Assembly: GCA_006739055.1 (NCBI GenBank)
Contig: AP019702.1
Location: forward strand, 5,233,388 to 5,297,387
Source: Allostella vacuolata
Lineage (GTDB): Bacteria > Pseudomonadota > Alphaproteobacteria > ATCC43930 > Allostellaceae
Length of the DNA: 64,000 nucleotides
Reading direction: 5' to 3'
In this document: positions 41,209 to 50,143 of the stretch, piece by piece
Position numbering within the stretch: the stretch's first letter is position 1
Layout of the letters: every line of letters starts with the position of its first letter
Made by a program: the position numbers and the translations under genes
Notes under the pieces: generated by a model
Seen by the model: only the letters and a program-made list of their open reading frames with translations
What the model was told of the DNA's origin: nothing
Databases searched by the model: none

Positions 41209-43013
41209 GCGTGCCCCGCGTGGGTCATTTCGAGAAGGAACTTCTGCATGTCCCAGGCGCCGGTCGGGCAGCGCTCGGCGCAGAGGCCGCAATGGAGGCA
41301 GACGTCCTCGTCCTTCACCATCACCCGCCCGGTCTTGAGGTCCTCCGAGAGATAGAGGGCCTGGGTCAGGTTGACCGACGGCGCGTTGAGCCGGCCGCGC
41401 AGCTCCGCCTCCGGCCCGTTGGCGGTGAAGGTGATGCAGTCGACCGGGCAGATGTCGGCGCAGGCATCGCACTCGATGCAGAGCTGGGCGGTGAAGACCG
41501 TCTGGACGTCGCAGTTGAGGCAGCGCTGCGCCTCGGCGAAGGCGGTCCGGGCGTCGAAGCCGAGCTCGACCTCGACCGAGATGCTGCGCAGCGTCTTCTC
41601 GGGCTCGGCCCAGGGCACGCGGAAGCGCAGGTCGGCGGAGATGTCGTTGTCGTAGCTCCACTCGTGGATGCCCATCTTCTGGCTCGACGTCTCGACGCCG
41701 GGCGGCGGGCGCTCCGCCACGTCCTCGCCGCGGCAGAAGCGGTCGATCGAGATGGCGGCCTCGTGCCCGTGGGCAACCGCCCAGATGATGTTCTTCGGCC
41801 CGAAGGCACTGTCGCCGCCGAAGAAGACGCGCGGGTTGGTCGCCTGGAACGTGACGGGGTCGAGCTTGGGCAGGCCCCAGCGGTCGAATTCCACCCCGGT
41901 CTCGCGCTCGATCCAGGGAAAGGCGTTCTCCTGCCCGACGGCGACCAGCACGTCGTCGCAGTCGATCCGCTCGTCCGGCTCGCCGGTCGGCACCAGCGAG
42001 CGCCGGCCGCGCTCGTCATATTCGGCACGCACCCTCTCGAACAGCATGCCGGTGAGGCGCCCGCCCTCGTGCAGGAACTCCTTGGGCACCATGAAGTTGA
42101 GGATCGGGATGCCCTCGTGCGTGGCGTCCTCCTTCTCCCACGGCGAGGCCTTCATCTCGTCGTAGCCGGACCGGACCACGACCTTGACCTCGTCGCCGCC
42201 CAGCCGCCGGGCGGAGCGACAGCAATCCATCGCCGTGTTGCCGCCGCCCAGCACGATCACCCGTCGGCCGATGCGCTCGACATGGCCGAAGGAGACGCTG
42301 GACAGCCAGTCGATCCCGACATGGATGTTGGCCGCGGCCTCGCGCCGGCCCGGCAGGTCCAGGTCCTTGCCGCGCGGCGCGCCGGTGCCAACGAAGACGG
42401 CGTCGAAGCCCTCGTCCAGGATCGCCTGGAGACTGCGGACCTCCTGTCCCAGGCGCAGTTCCACGCCCATCCCGGTGATGTAGCCGACCTCCTCGTCGAT
42501 CACCTCCTCGGGCAGGCGGAAGCGCGGGATCTGGCTGCGGATCATGCCGCCGGCCCGCTGGTCGCGGTCGAAGACCGTGCAGTGGTAGCCGAGCGGCATC
42601 AGGTCCCGCGCCACGGTCAGCGCGGCGGGCCCCGCCCCGACCAGCGCCACCCGCTTGCCGTTCTTGACCGCCGGGATCGCCGGCAGGCGGTGGCGGATAT
42701 CGTCCTTGTTGTCGGCGGCGACGCGCTTCAGGCGGCAGATCGCCACCGGCTCGTCCTCGACCCGGCCGCGCCGGCAGGCGGGCTCACACGGCCGGTCGCA
42801 GGTCCGCCCGAGGATGCCCGGGAAGACGTTCGACTTCCAGTTGACCATGTAGGCGTCGGAATAGCGGCCGGCCGCGATCAGGCGGATATACTCCGGGACC
42901 GGCGTATGGGCCGGGCAGGCCCACTGGCAATCGACGACCTTGTGGAAATAGTCGGGATTTCGAATGTCGGTGGGCGGAACTCCGCCGACGCCGCCCGGAC
43001 CGCGTCCATCCAT
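41193..43013 (-). CDS. GltD-like NAD(P)H/FAD iron-sulfur subunit with C-terminal ferredoxin
   Basis: A 606-aa flavoprotein like the small subunit of glutamate synthase. The N-terminal iron-sulfur domain has cysteines in CQWACPAHTPVPEY and TCDRPCEPACRRG. FAD and NAD(P) sites are LVGAGPAALTVARDL and IVLGGGNTAMDCCRSARRLG. The C-terminus is a two-cluster ferredoxin (CIECDACADICPVDC, CLHCGLCAERCPTG). No glutamate synthase large subunit is present. It is first in the operon and overlaps the oxidoreductase alpha gene, so it likely transfers electrons between that enzyme and NAD(P)H. I recall a comparable three-part 2-oxoglutarate:NADP oxidoreductase in Azoarcus. Confidence 0.92.
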   Translation of the reverse strand: MDGRGPGGVGGVPPTDIRNPDYFHKVVDCQWACPAHTPVPEYIRLIAAGRYSDAYMVNWKSNVFPGILGRTCDRPCEPACRRGRVEDEPVAICRLKRVAADNKDDIRHRLPAIPAVKNGKRVALVGAGPAALTVARDLMPLGYHCTVFDRDQRAGGMIRSQIPRFRLPEEVIDEEVGYITGMGVELRLGQEVRSLQAILDEGFDAVFVGTGAPRGKDLDLPGRREAAANIHVGIDWLSSVSFGHVERIGRRVIVLGGGNTAMDCCRSARRLGGDEVKVVVRSGYDEMKASPWEKEDATHEGIPILNFMVPKEFLHEGGRLTGMLFERVRAEYDERGRRSLVPTGEPDERIDCDDVLVAVGQENAFPWIERETGVEFDRWGLPKLDPVTFQATNPRVFFGGDSAFGPKNIIWAVAHGHEAAISIDRFCRGEDVAERPPPGVETSSQKMGIHEWSYDNDISADLRFRVPWAEPEKTLRSISVEVELGFDARTAFAEAQRCLNCDVQTVFTAQLCIECDACADICPVDCITFTANGPEAELRGRLNAPSVNLTQALYLSEDLKTGRVMVKDEDVCLHCGLCAERCPTGAWDMQKFLLEMTHAGHACRSH

Positions 43014-43204
43014 GAAAAGCGCCCTTCCCTAGACCTCTCGACAGGCCCGCTTCGGGGTCCTTTTGCGGCGGATGCTTGCACGAAGCCTCGCCCAGCCGCA
43101 ACAATCTTTCCTCGGCCGCCGGGGTGCCCGGGCGGGGCTGGCCGCGCCTGCCGATCGGCCCATATCCCTCGGTTCCGGACCCCATTGTCGAAGGAAATCC
43201 GACC

Positions 43205-43555
43205 ATGCGTGCCCTCCCCGCGCTCGCCCTGGGCGCCACCCTGCTGATCGCAGCCCCTCTCGCCGCCCACCATGGCTGGGGCGCCTACGACGCGGCCCGG
43301 ACGCTGGAGCTGCAGGGCACGGTCAGGGAGATCGACTACGGCAACCCCCACGGCACCATGCGGCTGGAGGTGCCGGGCAAGACCTGGTTCGTCATCCTGG
43401 CCCCGCCGTCGCGCATGCGCAGCCGCGGCCTGACGCCCGAGATGGTGGCCGTGGGCAGGCAGGTGACGGTGGTGGGCTACCCCCACCGCACCGACGAACA
43501 GGAACTGCGGGCCGAACGCGTGATCGCCGGGGGCAAGACGGTGGAGCTGCGGTAG
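43205..43555 (+). CDS. DUF6152-type small exported protein
   Basis: A 116-aa protein with a clear signal peptide (MRALPALALGATLLIAAPLAAHHGWG). The mature part begins HHGWGAYDAARTLELQGTVREI and has an OB-like run of strands (GTMRLEVPGKTWFVILAPP). The HH at the mature N-terminus is typical of the family and could bind metal. It is followed 12 bases later by a membrane protein gene, with which it often pairs. Function unknown. Start at the ATG at 43205 after AAGGAAA. Confidence 0.82.
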   Translation: MRALPALALGATLLIAAPLAAHHGWGAYDAARTLELQGTVREIDYGNPHGTMRLEVPGKTWFVILAPPSRMRSRGLTPEMVAVGRQVTVVGYPHRTDEQELRAERVIAGGKTVELR

Positions 43556-43567
43556 GCGGCCCCCGGC

Positions 43568-44056
43568 GTGGAGGGGGCCGGCCATGTCGTCGCCTGGGCG
43601 CGGGCCGTCGAGCGGTCGGCGCTCGGCGACCTCATCCGGGAATCGGCCTGGCTCTATCCCTGGTCGAACGTGGTCCATGTCCTGGGCGTGGCCCTGATGG
43701 TCGGCGCGATCGCCGTGTTCGACCTGCGGCTGCTGGGGTTGCTGCGCGGCGGCCGGCCCGTCGACGCGGCGGCGCTGGCCCTGCCCGTCGCCAAGGCCGG
43801 CTTCGCGCTGACGGTGCCGACCGGGGCCATCCTCTTCATCGCGGAGGCCAACGGCGTCGTCACCAACTGGGTGTTCCTGGTCAAGTTCGCCGTCATCGCC
43901 GCCGGGCTTGCCAACATCGTCCTCTTCCATCGCGGCCGCTTCCGCGACATCCAGTCCTGGACCACGGTGCCGGCCGCGGCCCGCGGCGCGGCCGCGGTTT
44001 CGCTCGCCGCCTGGACGACCGCCGCCGTCTGCGGGCGCTATGCGGCCTACATCTAG
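43568..44056 (+). CDS. Small integral membrane protein (DUF6644-like)
   Basis: A 162-aa protein with four or five hydrophobic segments. Marks: RESAWLYPWSNVVHVLGVALMVG (His and Trp near the first helix), FDLRLLGLLRGGRPVD between helices, and TVPTGAILFIAEANGV. I believe it belongs to DUF6644, which often accompanies DUF6152. The start is uncertain: GTG at 43568 is the only in-frame candidate giving the whole first domain. Function unknown. Confidence 0.72.
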   Translation: MEGAGHVVAWARAVERSALGDLIRESAWLYPWSNVVHVLGVALMVGAIAVFDLRLLGLLRGGRPVDAAALALPVAKAGFALTVPTGAILFIAEANGVVTNWVFLVKFAVIAAGLANIVLFHRGRFRDIQSWTTVPAAARGAAAVSLAAWTTAAVCGRYAAYI

Positions 44057-44107
44057 GCCGTGCTACGGTCGATGCCGAATCCGACGCCGGAGCGAGGCCC
44101 GTCCCCG

Positions 44108-45529
44108 ATGAGCGAAGATCTCTCCTTCAGCATCCCCTACACCAATCTCTACTTCGCCTCGCTGGCGCCCCCGGTCCTCCGCTTCATCCCGCTGCTGCAT
44201 CGCTTCCAGGCAGGACCCGCCGCCGGCAGCGACCGCTTCACCTATGCCGAGTTCGGCTGCGGCCAGGGGCTGAGCCTGCTGGTCATGGCGGCCGCCAACC
44301 CGAACGCCACCTTCTACGGCATCGATTTCAGCCCCGGGCACATCGCGCGCGCCCGGCGCATGGCGGACGAGGCCGGCCTGGGCAACGTCGTGCTGCTGGA
44401 GCGCGCGTTCGAGGACATGCAGCCGGACGACCTGCCGCCGCTCGACTTCGCCGTGATGCACGGCGTCTACAGCTGGATCGGGCCGGAGACACGGGCCGCG
44501 CTCGTCGGCGTGCTCGACCGCCATGTGAAGCCGGGCGGCATCGTCCATGTCAGCTACAACACGCTGACCACCTGGACCAATCTGCTGCCGATCCAGAAGC
44601 TGCTGTCGGAATATGCCGCCCAGGCGTCCGGCACCCCCGAGGAGCGCGCGAACAAGGCGCTCGACTTCCTGGAGACGCTGCTTGCATCCAATGCCGGTCA
44701 TTTCCGCGAGGCCAAGGCGCTCGCCGGCTGGCTGAAGCACACGCGGTCGGGCGACATCCGCTACGTCCTGCACGAGTATTTCGTGCGCCACTGGGAGCCG
44801 ACCCCGCACAGCACGGTGGCCGCGCACATGGAGGGCGCGAAGCTGTCCTTCGTCGGCACCTGCGACGTGATCGACTCGATCGACCGCTACGTGATGGCGC
44901 CCGAGGTGGCCAAGATCGTCGCCGAGATTCCGGCCGGGCCGATCCGCGAGACGGCGAGCGACCTGGTGCGCAACAACAGCTTCCGCCGCGACGTCTATGT
45001 GCGCGGGCCGGTGCCGATGACGGCAGCGGAGCACCAGGCCCAGATGGCGGGGACGCGCTTCGCGCTGGTGCGCCGGCGCGACCAGTGCAAGCTCACGCTC
45101 AAGTTCCCGGTCGGCCAGGTGGAGTTGAACGCCCAGGCGTTCGATCCGCTGCTCGACCACCTGGTCCAGGGGCCGGCGACGGTGGCGGACCTCGCCCGGA
45201 CGGTGGGCGAGAAGCTGGATGCCGGCATGATCCGGCGCATCGTGACGCTGCACGCCGCCGGATACATCTTTCCCTGCCCGACGGCCGATGCCGACCCGGC
45301 CCCGTCCGAGCGCTTCAACCGGGTGCTCGGCCGGGAGATCGCGGCCGGGCACGGCCATGCCGTGCTCGCCTCGCCGGTGCTGGGCGGCGGGGTGCGCCTG
45401 CCGGCGCCGCGCATCGCGGCCCTGGCCGGCGCCGCGCCGCCGCCCGCGGCCGGCACGCCGGAGCGCGCCGGCTTCGAGGGCGACCGCGAAGCGATGGCCC
45501 GGCTCGGCGTGGCGACCCGCGCCGCCTGA
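44108..45529 (+). CDS. SAM-dependent methyltransferase with methyltransferase regulatory domain
   Basis: A 473-aa protein. The N-terminal class I methyltransferase core has the SAM motif AEFGCGQGLSLLVMAAANP and GIDFSPGHIARAR. The middle (about 210-330) matches the methyltransferase regulatory domain (YVLHEYFVRHWEPT, LSFVGTCDVIDSID), and the C-terminal 130 residues carry a winged-helix-like region. Such two-part enzymes act on unknown substrates. Start at the ATG at 44108 (MSEDLSFSIPYTNLYFASL), the family N-terminus. It stands alone and converges with the gene at 45543. Confidence 0.87.
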   Translation: MSEDLSFSIPYTNLYFASLAPPVLRFIPLLHRFQAGPAAGSDRFTYAEFGCGQGLSLLVMAAANPNATFYGIDFSPGHIARARRMADEAGLGNVVLLERAFEDMQPDDLPPLDFAVMHGVYSWIGPETRAALVGVLDRHVKPGGIVHVSYNTLTTWTNLLPIQKLLSEYAAQASGTPEERANKALDFLETLLASNAGHFREAKALAGWLKHTRSGDIRYVLHEYFVRHWEPTPHSTVAAHMEGAKLSFVGTCDVIDSIDRYVMAPEVAKIVAEIPAGPIRETASDLVRNNSFRRDVYVRGPVPMTAAEHQAQMAGTRFALVRRRDQCKLTLKFPVGQVELNAQAFDPLLDHLVQGPATVADLARTVGEKLDAGMIRRIVTLHAAGYIFPCPTADADPAPSERFNRVLGREIAAGHGHAVLASPVLGGGVRLPAPRIAALAGAAPPPAAGTPERAGFEGDREAMARLGVATRAA

Positions 45530-45542
45530 GACGCCCCGGGGC

Positions 45543-45959
45543 TCAATCGCTGCGCGCCCGCGGCGGCGCCCCGGACGCGGCCTTCTCGATCTCCAGCCCG
45601 TGCTCCAGCACCGGGCGGCCGACCAGGTTCCAGGCGGTGATGCCGTTGCACATCATCACCTGGACCAGCCCCTCCACCAGCTCGGGGATGGTGAGGCCGA
45701 GCTTCATCGACTGGGTGAGGTGGCTCTTGGCCCCGGTCAGGTTGCCGGCGGCGACATCGAGCAGGACGAAGATGAACTCCTTCGTCTTCAGGTCCAGCGC
45801 CGCACCCTCGGCGCGGTCGCGCATCACGAAGCCGCGCATGGCGGTATAGCCCGCGAAGGCGTCGGGGGCATGTTCCAGCATCACCTGGAACGTCTCGGGC
45901 ACCCGCCCGAAGGTCTTCATCAGGTTGTCGATGCCGCGCTGGATCGCTTCGTCGGTCAT
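45543..45959 (-). CDS. Carboxymuconolactone decarboxylase family protein lacking the redox cysteines
   Basis: A 138-aa protein of the CMD/AhpD fold, mainly helical, with PETFQVMLEHAPDAFAGY and LDLKTKEFIFVLLDVAAGN. The CxxC pair expected before the helix ending in SHL is absent (GNLTGAKSHL); only the conserved histidine remains. Peroxiredoxin-type activity is therefore unlikely, and a decarboxylase-like or structural role is more plausible. It is transcribed away from the uronate dehydrogenase gene; the 87-base gap between them holds no recognised site. Confidence 0.85.
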   Translation of the reverse strand: MTDEAIQRGIDNLMKTFGRVPETFQVMLEHAPDAFAGYTAMRGFVMRDRAEGAALDLKTKEFIFVLLDVAAGNLTGAKSHLTQSMKLGLTIPELVEGLVQVMMCNGITAWNLVGRPVLEHGLEIEKAASGAPPRARSD

Positions 45960-46046
45960 GGGTGCCCCATGGGGTTTCTACCGAAGCCGACTATCGCATA
46001 GTGTCCCGCCCAATAGTGTCCCCTCGGATCGGGAGAGAACGAAGCC

Positions 46047-46868
46047 ATGCCCCACCCCAACACCCAGTTGCGCGTCCTCATCACCGGGGCCGCCGGTCGC
46101 ATCGGCATGACGTTGCGCGACGGCCTGGCCGAACGCTATGCCCTGCTGCGCCTGGCCGACATCGCCCCCCAGGACGAGGCGGGTATGGGCGAGGAGGTGG
46201 TGACCTGCGACGTGGCCGACATGGCCGCGGTCGAGCGGGCGGTGGCCGGCATCGACGTCATCGTCCACCTGGCGGCGGTGCCCGACGAGGACGCCTGGGA
46301 CAAGCTGCTGCCGGCCAACATCTCCGGCACCTACAACATCTTCGAGGCGGCGCGGAAGGCCGGGGTGCGGCGGGTGATCTTCGCCAGCTCCAACCACGCG
46401 GTCGGCTTCCACCGCCGCGCCCGCCCGCTCGACGAGCACGACGTGCCGCGGCCGGACAGCCGCTACGGCGTGACCAAGGTGTTCGGCGAGGCGATCGGCC
46501 GGCTCTATGCCGACAAGCACGCGATGCAGGTGGCGTCCCTGCGCATCGGCTCGTTCCAGGAGCGGCCGCGCGACCGCCGCCAGTTGATGACCTGGATCTC
46601 GCCCAACGACATGGTGCGGCTGGTCGGCGCGGCGATCGAGGCGCCCGACTATCACTACATCACCCTCTACGGCGTGTCGGCCAACACGCGCGCCACCTGG
46701 TGGACGCATGCCGCCGACCTGATCGGCTACCGTCCCGAGGACGACGCCGAGGCGTGGGCCGACGACCTGATGACCAATGCCCCGCCGGAGCACCCGGTCG
46801 CCGTGCAGTTCCATGGCGGGCCGACCTGCGTCGTGGAGTTCGACGGCGAGCCGGGGCGGATCGACTGA
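46047..46868 (+). CDS. Uronate dehydrogenase-like NAD-dependent epimerase/dehydratase family protein
   Basis: Short-chain-type dehydrogenase of 273 aa, resembling uronate dehydrogenase, which oxidises galacturonate or glucuronate to aldarolactones with NAD. Marks: ITGAAGRIGMTL nucleotide motif, DVIVHLAAVPDED, FASSNHAVGFHRR, catalytic YGVTKVFGE (Tyr-x-x-x-Lys), RIGSFQERPRDRRQL and WWTHAADLIGYRPEDDAE. The SSNHAVG segment and C-terminal layout are what separates uronate dehydrogenases from other extended SDRs. No other uronate catabolic genes are adjacent, so a different sugar substrate is possible. Confidence 0.85.
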   Translation: MPHPNTQLRVLITGAAGRIGMTLRDGLAERYALLRLADIAPQDEAGMGEEVVTCDVADMAAVERAVAGIDVIVHLAAVPDEDAWDKLLPANISGTYNIFEAARKAGVRRVIFASSNHAVGFHRRARPLDEHDVPRPDSRYGVTKVFGEAIGRLYADKHAMQVASLRIGSFQERPRDRRQLMTWISPNDMVRLVGAAIEAPDYHYITLYGVSANTRATWWTHAADLIGYRPEDDAEAWADDLMTNAPPEHPVAVQFHGGPTCVVEFDGEPGRID

Positions 46869-46892
46869 CCCGGCCCGGATGCGCCGCCGCCC

Positions 46893-47714
46893 ATGAATTA
46901 TCGCCACGCCTACCATGCCGGGAACCACACCGAGGTCTTCAAGCACGCGGCCCTGGTCCTGCTGCTGGAGCATCTGCGGCAGAAGCCGAAGCCGTTCGTG
47001 GTGCTCGACACCCATGCCGGCCTCGGCCTCTATGACCTGAAGTCGGTCGAGGCCGGGAAGACGGGCGAGGCCGCGGACGGGGTCGGCGCCGTCCTCGCCC
47101 GGCCCCCGGAGGGTCTGGCGGCCTATGTCGCGGCGGTGCAGCCCTATGTCGAGCGCGGGCTCTATCCGGGCTCGCCCGCGATCGTGGCCGACCGACTGCG
47201 CGACGGCGACCGGCTGGCGGCGTGCGAGCTGCACCCCGAGGATGCCCTGGTGCTGCGCGCCAATTTCCGCCGCGACCGGCGGGTGGCCGTCCACCACCGC
47301 GACGGCTACGAGGCGCTGCCGGCACTGATCCCACCGCCGGAGCGGCGCGGGCTGGTGTTCCTCGACCCGCCCTACGAGGCGCGCGACGAGGCCGAGCGCC
47401 TCGGCCGGGCGCTGGTGGCGGCGGTCGGCAAATGGCCGACCGGGATCTATGCCGCCTGGTACCCGATCAAGGACGAGACGATCGGCCGGACCATCGCCGC
47501 CGCACTGGGGGCGGCCGGCATCGCCGGCTGCCTGCGGGCGGAGTTCCTGCGCCATCCGATCGACGGGGAGAGGCTGGCCGGCAGCGGCATGCTGTTCGTC
47601 AACCCGCCCTGGCGGCTGGACGAGGGGCTGGGCCAGGTGATGGACGGGCTGGCCCGCGCCTTCCCCTCGCCCGCCGCGCGCGGCCGGGTGGGGTGGCTGA
47701 CCACGCGGGAGTAG
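46893..47714 (+). CDS. rlmJ: 23S rRNA (adenine(2030)-N(6))-methyltransferase RlmJ
   Basis: Methylates A2030 of 23S rRNA; 273 aa, close to the Escherichia coli length. The RlmJ N-terminus MNYRHAYHAGNHTEVFKHA is intact, the SAM site region is LDTHAGLGLYDL, and the catalytic DPPY is at residues 158-161 (FLDPPYEAR). A housekeeping gene, 24 bases after the uronate dehydrogenase-like gene with no functional tie evident. Confidence 0.95.
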   Translation: MNYRHAYHAGNHTEVFKHAALVLLLEHLRQKPKPFVVLDTHAGLGLYDLKSVEAGKTGEAADGVGAVLARPPEGLAAYVAAVQPYVERGLYPGSPAIVADRLRDGDRLAACELHPEDALVLRANFRRDRRVAVHHRDGYEALPALIPPPERRGLVFLDPPYEARDEAERLGRALVAAVGKWPTGIYAAWYPIKDETIGRTIAAALGAAGIAGCLRAEFLRHPIDGERLAGSGMLFVNPPWRLDEGLGQVMDGLARAFPSPAARGRVGWLTTRE

Positions 47715-47814
47715 GCGGCGGGTCGCGAATCCGTGAACGGGCGGCTCTTGCTGCAATGCAACCGCGCCCCCAGGTCAGATGCTCTTCCTTCCCTCCGCGA
47801 CAGGTTCCCGACCC

Positions 47815-48888
47815 ATGCCGACGCTCCTCGACCCGATCGCCATCGGCGACCTCCGGCTGCCCAACCGCATCGTCATGGCGCCGCTGACGCGCAATCGCTC
47901 CAGCGGGCCGGGCCGGGTACCCAACCCGCTGATGCGCGACTACTACGCCCAGCGCGCCGGCGCCGGGATCATCCTGTCCGAGGCGACCTCGGTCACGCCG
48001 ATGGGCGTCGGCTATCCGCACACGCCCGGCATCTGGTCGGACGAGCAGGTGGCGGGCTGGCGCCAGGTGACCGACGGCGTCCATGCGGCCGGCGGGCGGA
48101 TCCTGCTGCAGCTCTGGCATGTCGGCCGCATCTCCGACCCCAGCTTCCATGACGGCGCCCCGCCGGTGGCGCCGAGTGCCATCGCCGCCCGCGGCCATGT
48201 CAGCCTGCTGCGGCCGCAGCGCCCCTATCCGGTGCCGCGCGCGCTCGACCGCGACGAGCTGCCGGGGGTGGTCGAGGCCTTCCGCAAGGGGGCGCAGAAC
48301 GCCGAGGCCGCCGGATTCGACGGGGTGGAGATCCACGGCGCCAACGGCTACCTGCTCGACCAGTTCCTCCAGGACGGCAGCAACCATCGCACCGACGACT
48401 ATGGCGGCTCGATCGAGAACCGGGCCCGCCTGATGCTGGAGGTGACGGACGCGGTGGTCGGCGTCTGGGGCGCCGGCCGGGTCGGCATGCACCTGGCACC
48501 GCGCGGCGATTCCCACGACATGGGCGACAGCGACCTCGCCGCCACCTTCGGCCATGTCGCGACCGAGCTCGGCCGCCGCCGGCTGGCCTTCCTGTGCGCC
48601 CGCGAATCCGTGAAGGAGCCGCGCCTCGGCCCGGCCCTGAAGGCCGCCTTCGGCGGCGTCTACATCGCCAACGAGGGCTTCACCCAGGAGAGCGCCGAGG
48701 CGGCGCTGGCCGCGGGCGAGGCCGACGCGGTCGCCTTCGGCAAGCTCTTCATCGCCAACCCCGACCTGCCGCGCCGCTTCGCCACCGGCGCCCCACTCAA
48801 CGCCTGGGACGCTTCGACCTTCTACTCGCAGGGCCCCGAGGGCTACACGGACTATCCGGCGCTGGCGGAGGCCGCAGCAGCCGAATGA
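47815..48888 (+). CDS. Alkene reductase of the Old Yellow Enzyme family (NemA-like)
   Basis: FMN-dependent ene-reductase, 357 aa, reducing activated C=C bonds or nitro compounds with NAD(P)H. Marks: LPNRIVMAPLTRNRS at the FMN site, LLQLWHVGRISDPSF with the active-site region, and GFDGVEIHGANGYLLDQFL followed by NHRTDDYGGSIENRAR, the OYE signature. The ATG at 47815 gives MPTLLDPIAIGDLRLPNR, matching the family start; an upstream ATG at 47779 would add 12 residues. It converges with the DJ-1-type gene at 48905. Confidence 0.94.
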   Translation: MPTLLDPIAIGDLRLPNRIVMAPLTRNRSSGPGRVPNPLMRDYYAQRAGAGIILSEATSVTPMGVGYPHTPGIWSDEQVAGWRQVTDGVHAAGGRILLQLWHVGRISDPSFHDGAPPVAPSAIAARGHVSLLRPQRPYPVPRALDRDELPGVVEAFRKGAQNAEAAGFDGVEIHGANGYLLDQFLQDGSNHRTDDYGGSIENRARLMLEVTDAVVGVWGAGRVGMHLAPRGDSHDMGDSDLAATFGHVATELGRRRLAFLCARESVKEPRLGPALKAAFGGVYIANEGFTQESAEAALAAGEADAVAFGKLFIANPDLPRRFATGAPLNAWDASTFYSQGPEGYTDYPALAEAAAAE

Positions 48889-48904
48889 GCGGGCGGCAGC
48901 CGGA

Positions 48905-50056
48905 TCACCGCGCCGTCGGCGTACCGGGGTACTCGAGCTGCATGGCGACGAGATCGGCGGTTCGCCGGCCGTAGCGGTCGGCGATCGCCGCCAGGGTCTC
49001 GTCCAGTGCCGCGGCCGGCGGCTGGCCATCCGGGCTGGCGAGCCGCTGCGCCGCCGGCCAGCCGGCCGCGACCCGGTCGGGCCGGATGCGGAGGCCGTTG
49101 CGGCTCTGCCGCGCCTCGGACGAGGCGGCGAAGGTCAGCGCGCGGGACCGGTAGGTGCGCGACCAGGCGTCGGCGACCAGGGCCAGCGCCACCTCGTCCA
49201 TGCCGGGCTTGAGCGCGATGCCGAGCTGCTCCCGATTCCAGAAGGCCGCCATGTTGCCGATCGCCGCCAGGGCGAAGGGGCGGGTGAAGCGGAAGGCATC
49301 GCTGTCGTGGCGCGCATCCCATTGCGCCACGCCGAGCTCGCGCGCCACCGCCTCGGCCTTGCCGCGCCCGGCGATCGCCTCGACCAGGGTCAGCATCATC
49401 GGCATCGAGGCACTGATCCCCGTGGTCGTCGCGACGCCCCGGTCGACCACCAGCCGCCGGTCCGCGACCAGCTCCACCATGGAATGGCGCTCGCGCAGTT
49501 CCGGCACATAGTACCAGTGCGTCGTCGCCCGCCGGCCATCGAGCAACCCGGCCGCGGCCACGACCTTGGCCCCGGCGCAGATGCCGATGATGATCGCCCC
49601 CTTCGCCGCCTGGCCGCGCAGCCATTCCAGCACCACCGGGTCGTCGTCGCGGTGCATGGCGGGCACGATGACGTGGTCCGCACCCTCCGGGTGGCGCGCA
49701 TCGAACTCGGCCACCGTCGCCTCGGCCTCGACCGTGAGCGCGGGATAGAGCGTGACCGGCCCCGGCCCGGTCGCCAGCGCCACGACGTCGGCCACGGCGG
49801 CGCGCTTGAGGATGCCGTAGGGCATCAGGTAGTCGGTGGTCTCGGTGCCGGCGTTGACGCCGACGACCGCGACCAGCGGGCGCCGCCGCTTCGGCGGCCG
49901 CAGGGCGTCCAGCGTGGCCGCCGCCTCGTCCCGGGCGATGGGCGGCATGGCCCGCGCCGGCACAGCAGGCGGCAGCGTCAGGATCCAGGCGGCCCCCGCC
50001 GCCGCCAGGACTGCGGCGACGGCCAGGCCGCCCCGCAGGAGCAGGCGCATCTGCAC
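48905..50056 (-). CDS. Membrane-anchored DJ-1/PfpI family protein
   Basis: A 383-aa protein with one N-terminal membrane segment (LLLRGGLAVAAVLAAAGAAWILTL) followed by a DJ-1/PfpI domain. The nucleophile-elbow cysteine is Cys160 in IGICAGAKVVAAAG, followed by GLLDGRRATTHW. The same GLLDGRRATTHW string occurs in the divergently encoded GlxA-type regulator, so the two domains are paralogous. The C-terminal 130 residues are not a helix-turn-helix and I do not recognise them. It is probably an extracytoplasmic sensor or binding protein whose partner is the GlxA regulator. Confidence 0.85.
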   Translation of the reverse strand: MQMRLLLRGGLAVAAVLAAAGAAWILTLPPAVPARAMPPIARDEAAATLDALRPPKRRRPLVAVVGVNAGTETTDYLMPYGILKRAAVADVVALATGPGPVTLYPALTVEAEATVAEFDARHPEGADHVIVPAMHRDDDPVVLEWLRGQAAKGAIIIGICAGAKVVAAAGLLDGRRATTHWYYVPELRERHSMVELVADRRLVVDRGVATTTGISASMPMMLTLVEAIAGRGKAEAVARELGVAQWDARHDSDAFRFTRPFALAAIGNMAAFWNREQLGIALKPGMDEVALALVADAWSRTYRSRALTFAASSEARQSRNGLRIRPDRVAAGWPAAQRLASPDGQPPAAALDETLAAIADRYGRRTADLVAMQLEYPGTPTAR

Positions 50057-50143
50057 GGGCGGTCCTCCGTTCCGTTCGGCTTGACGCCCGTCCTACCGCC
50101 GCTAGCTTCTGGCTGGAATGTCAAAGATCCGGTGATTCCTGCC

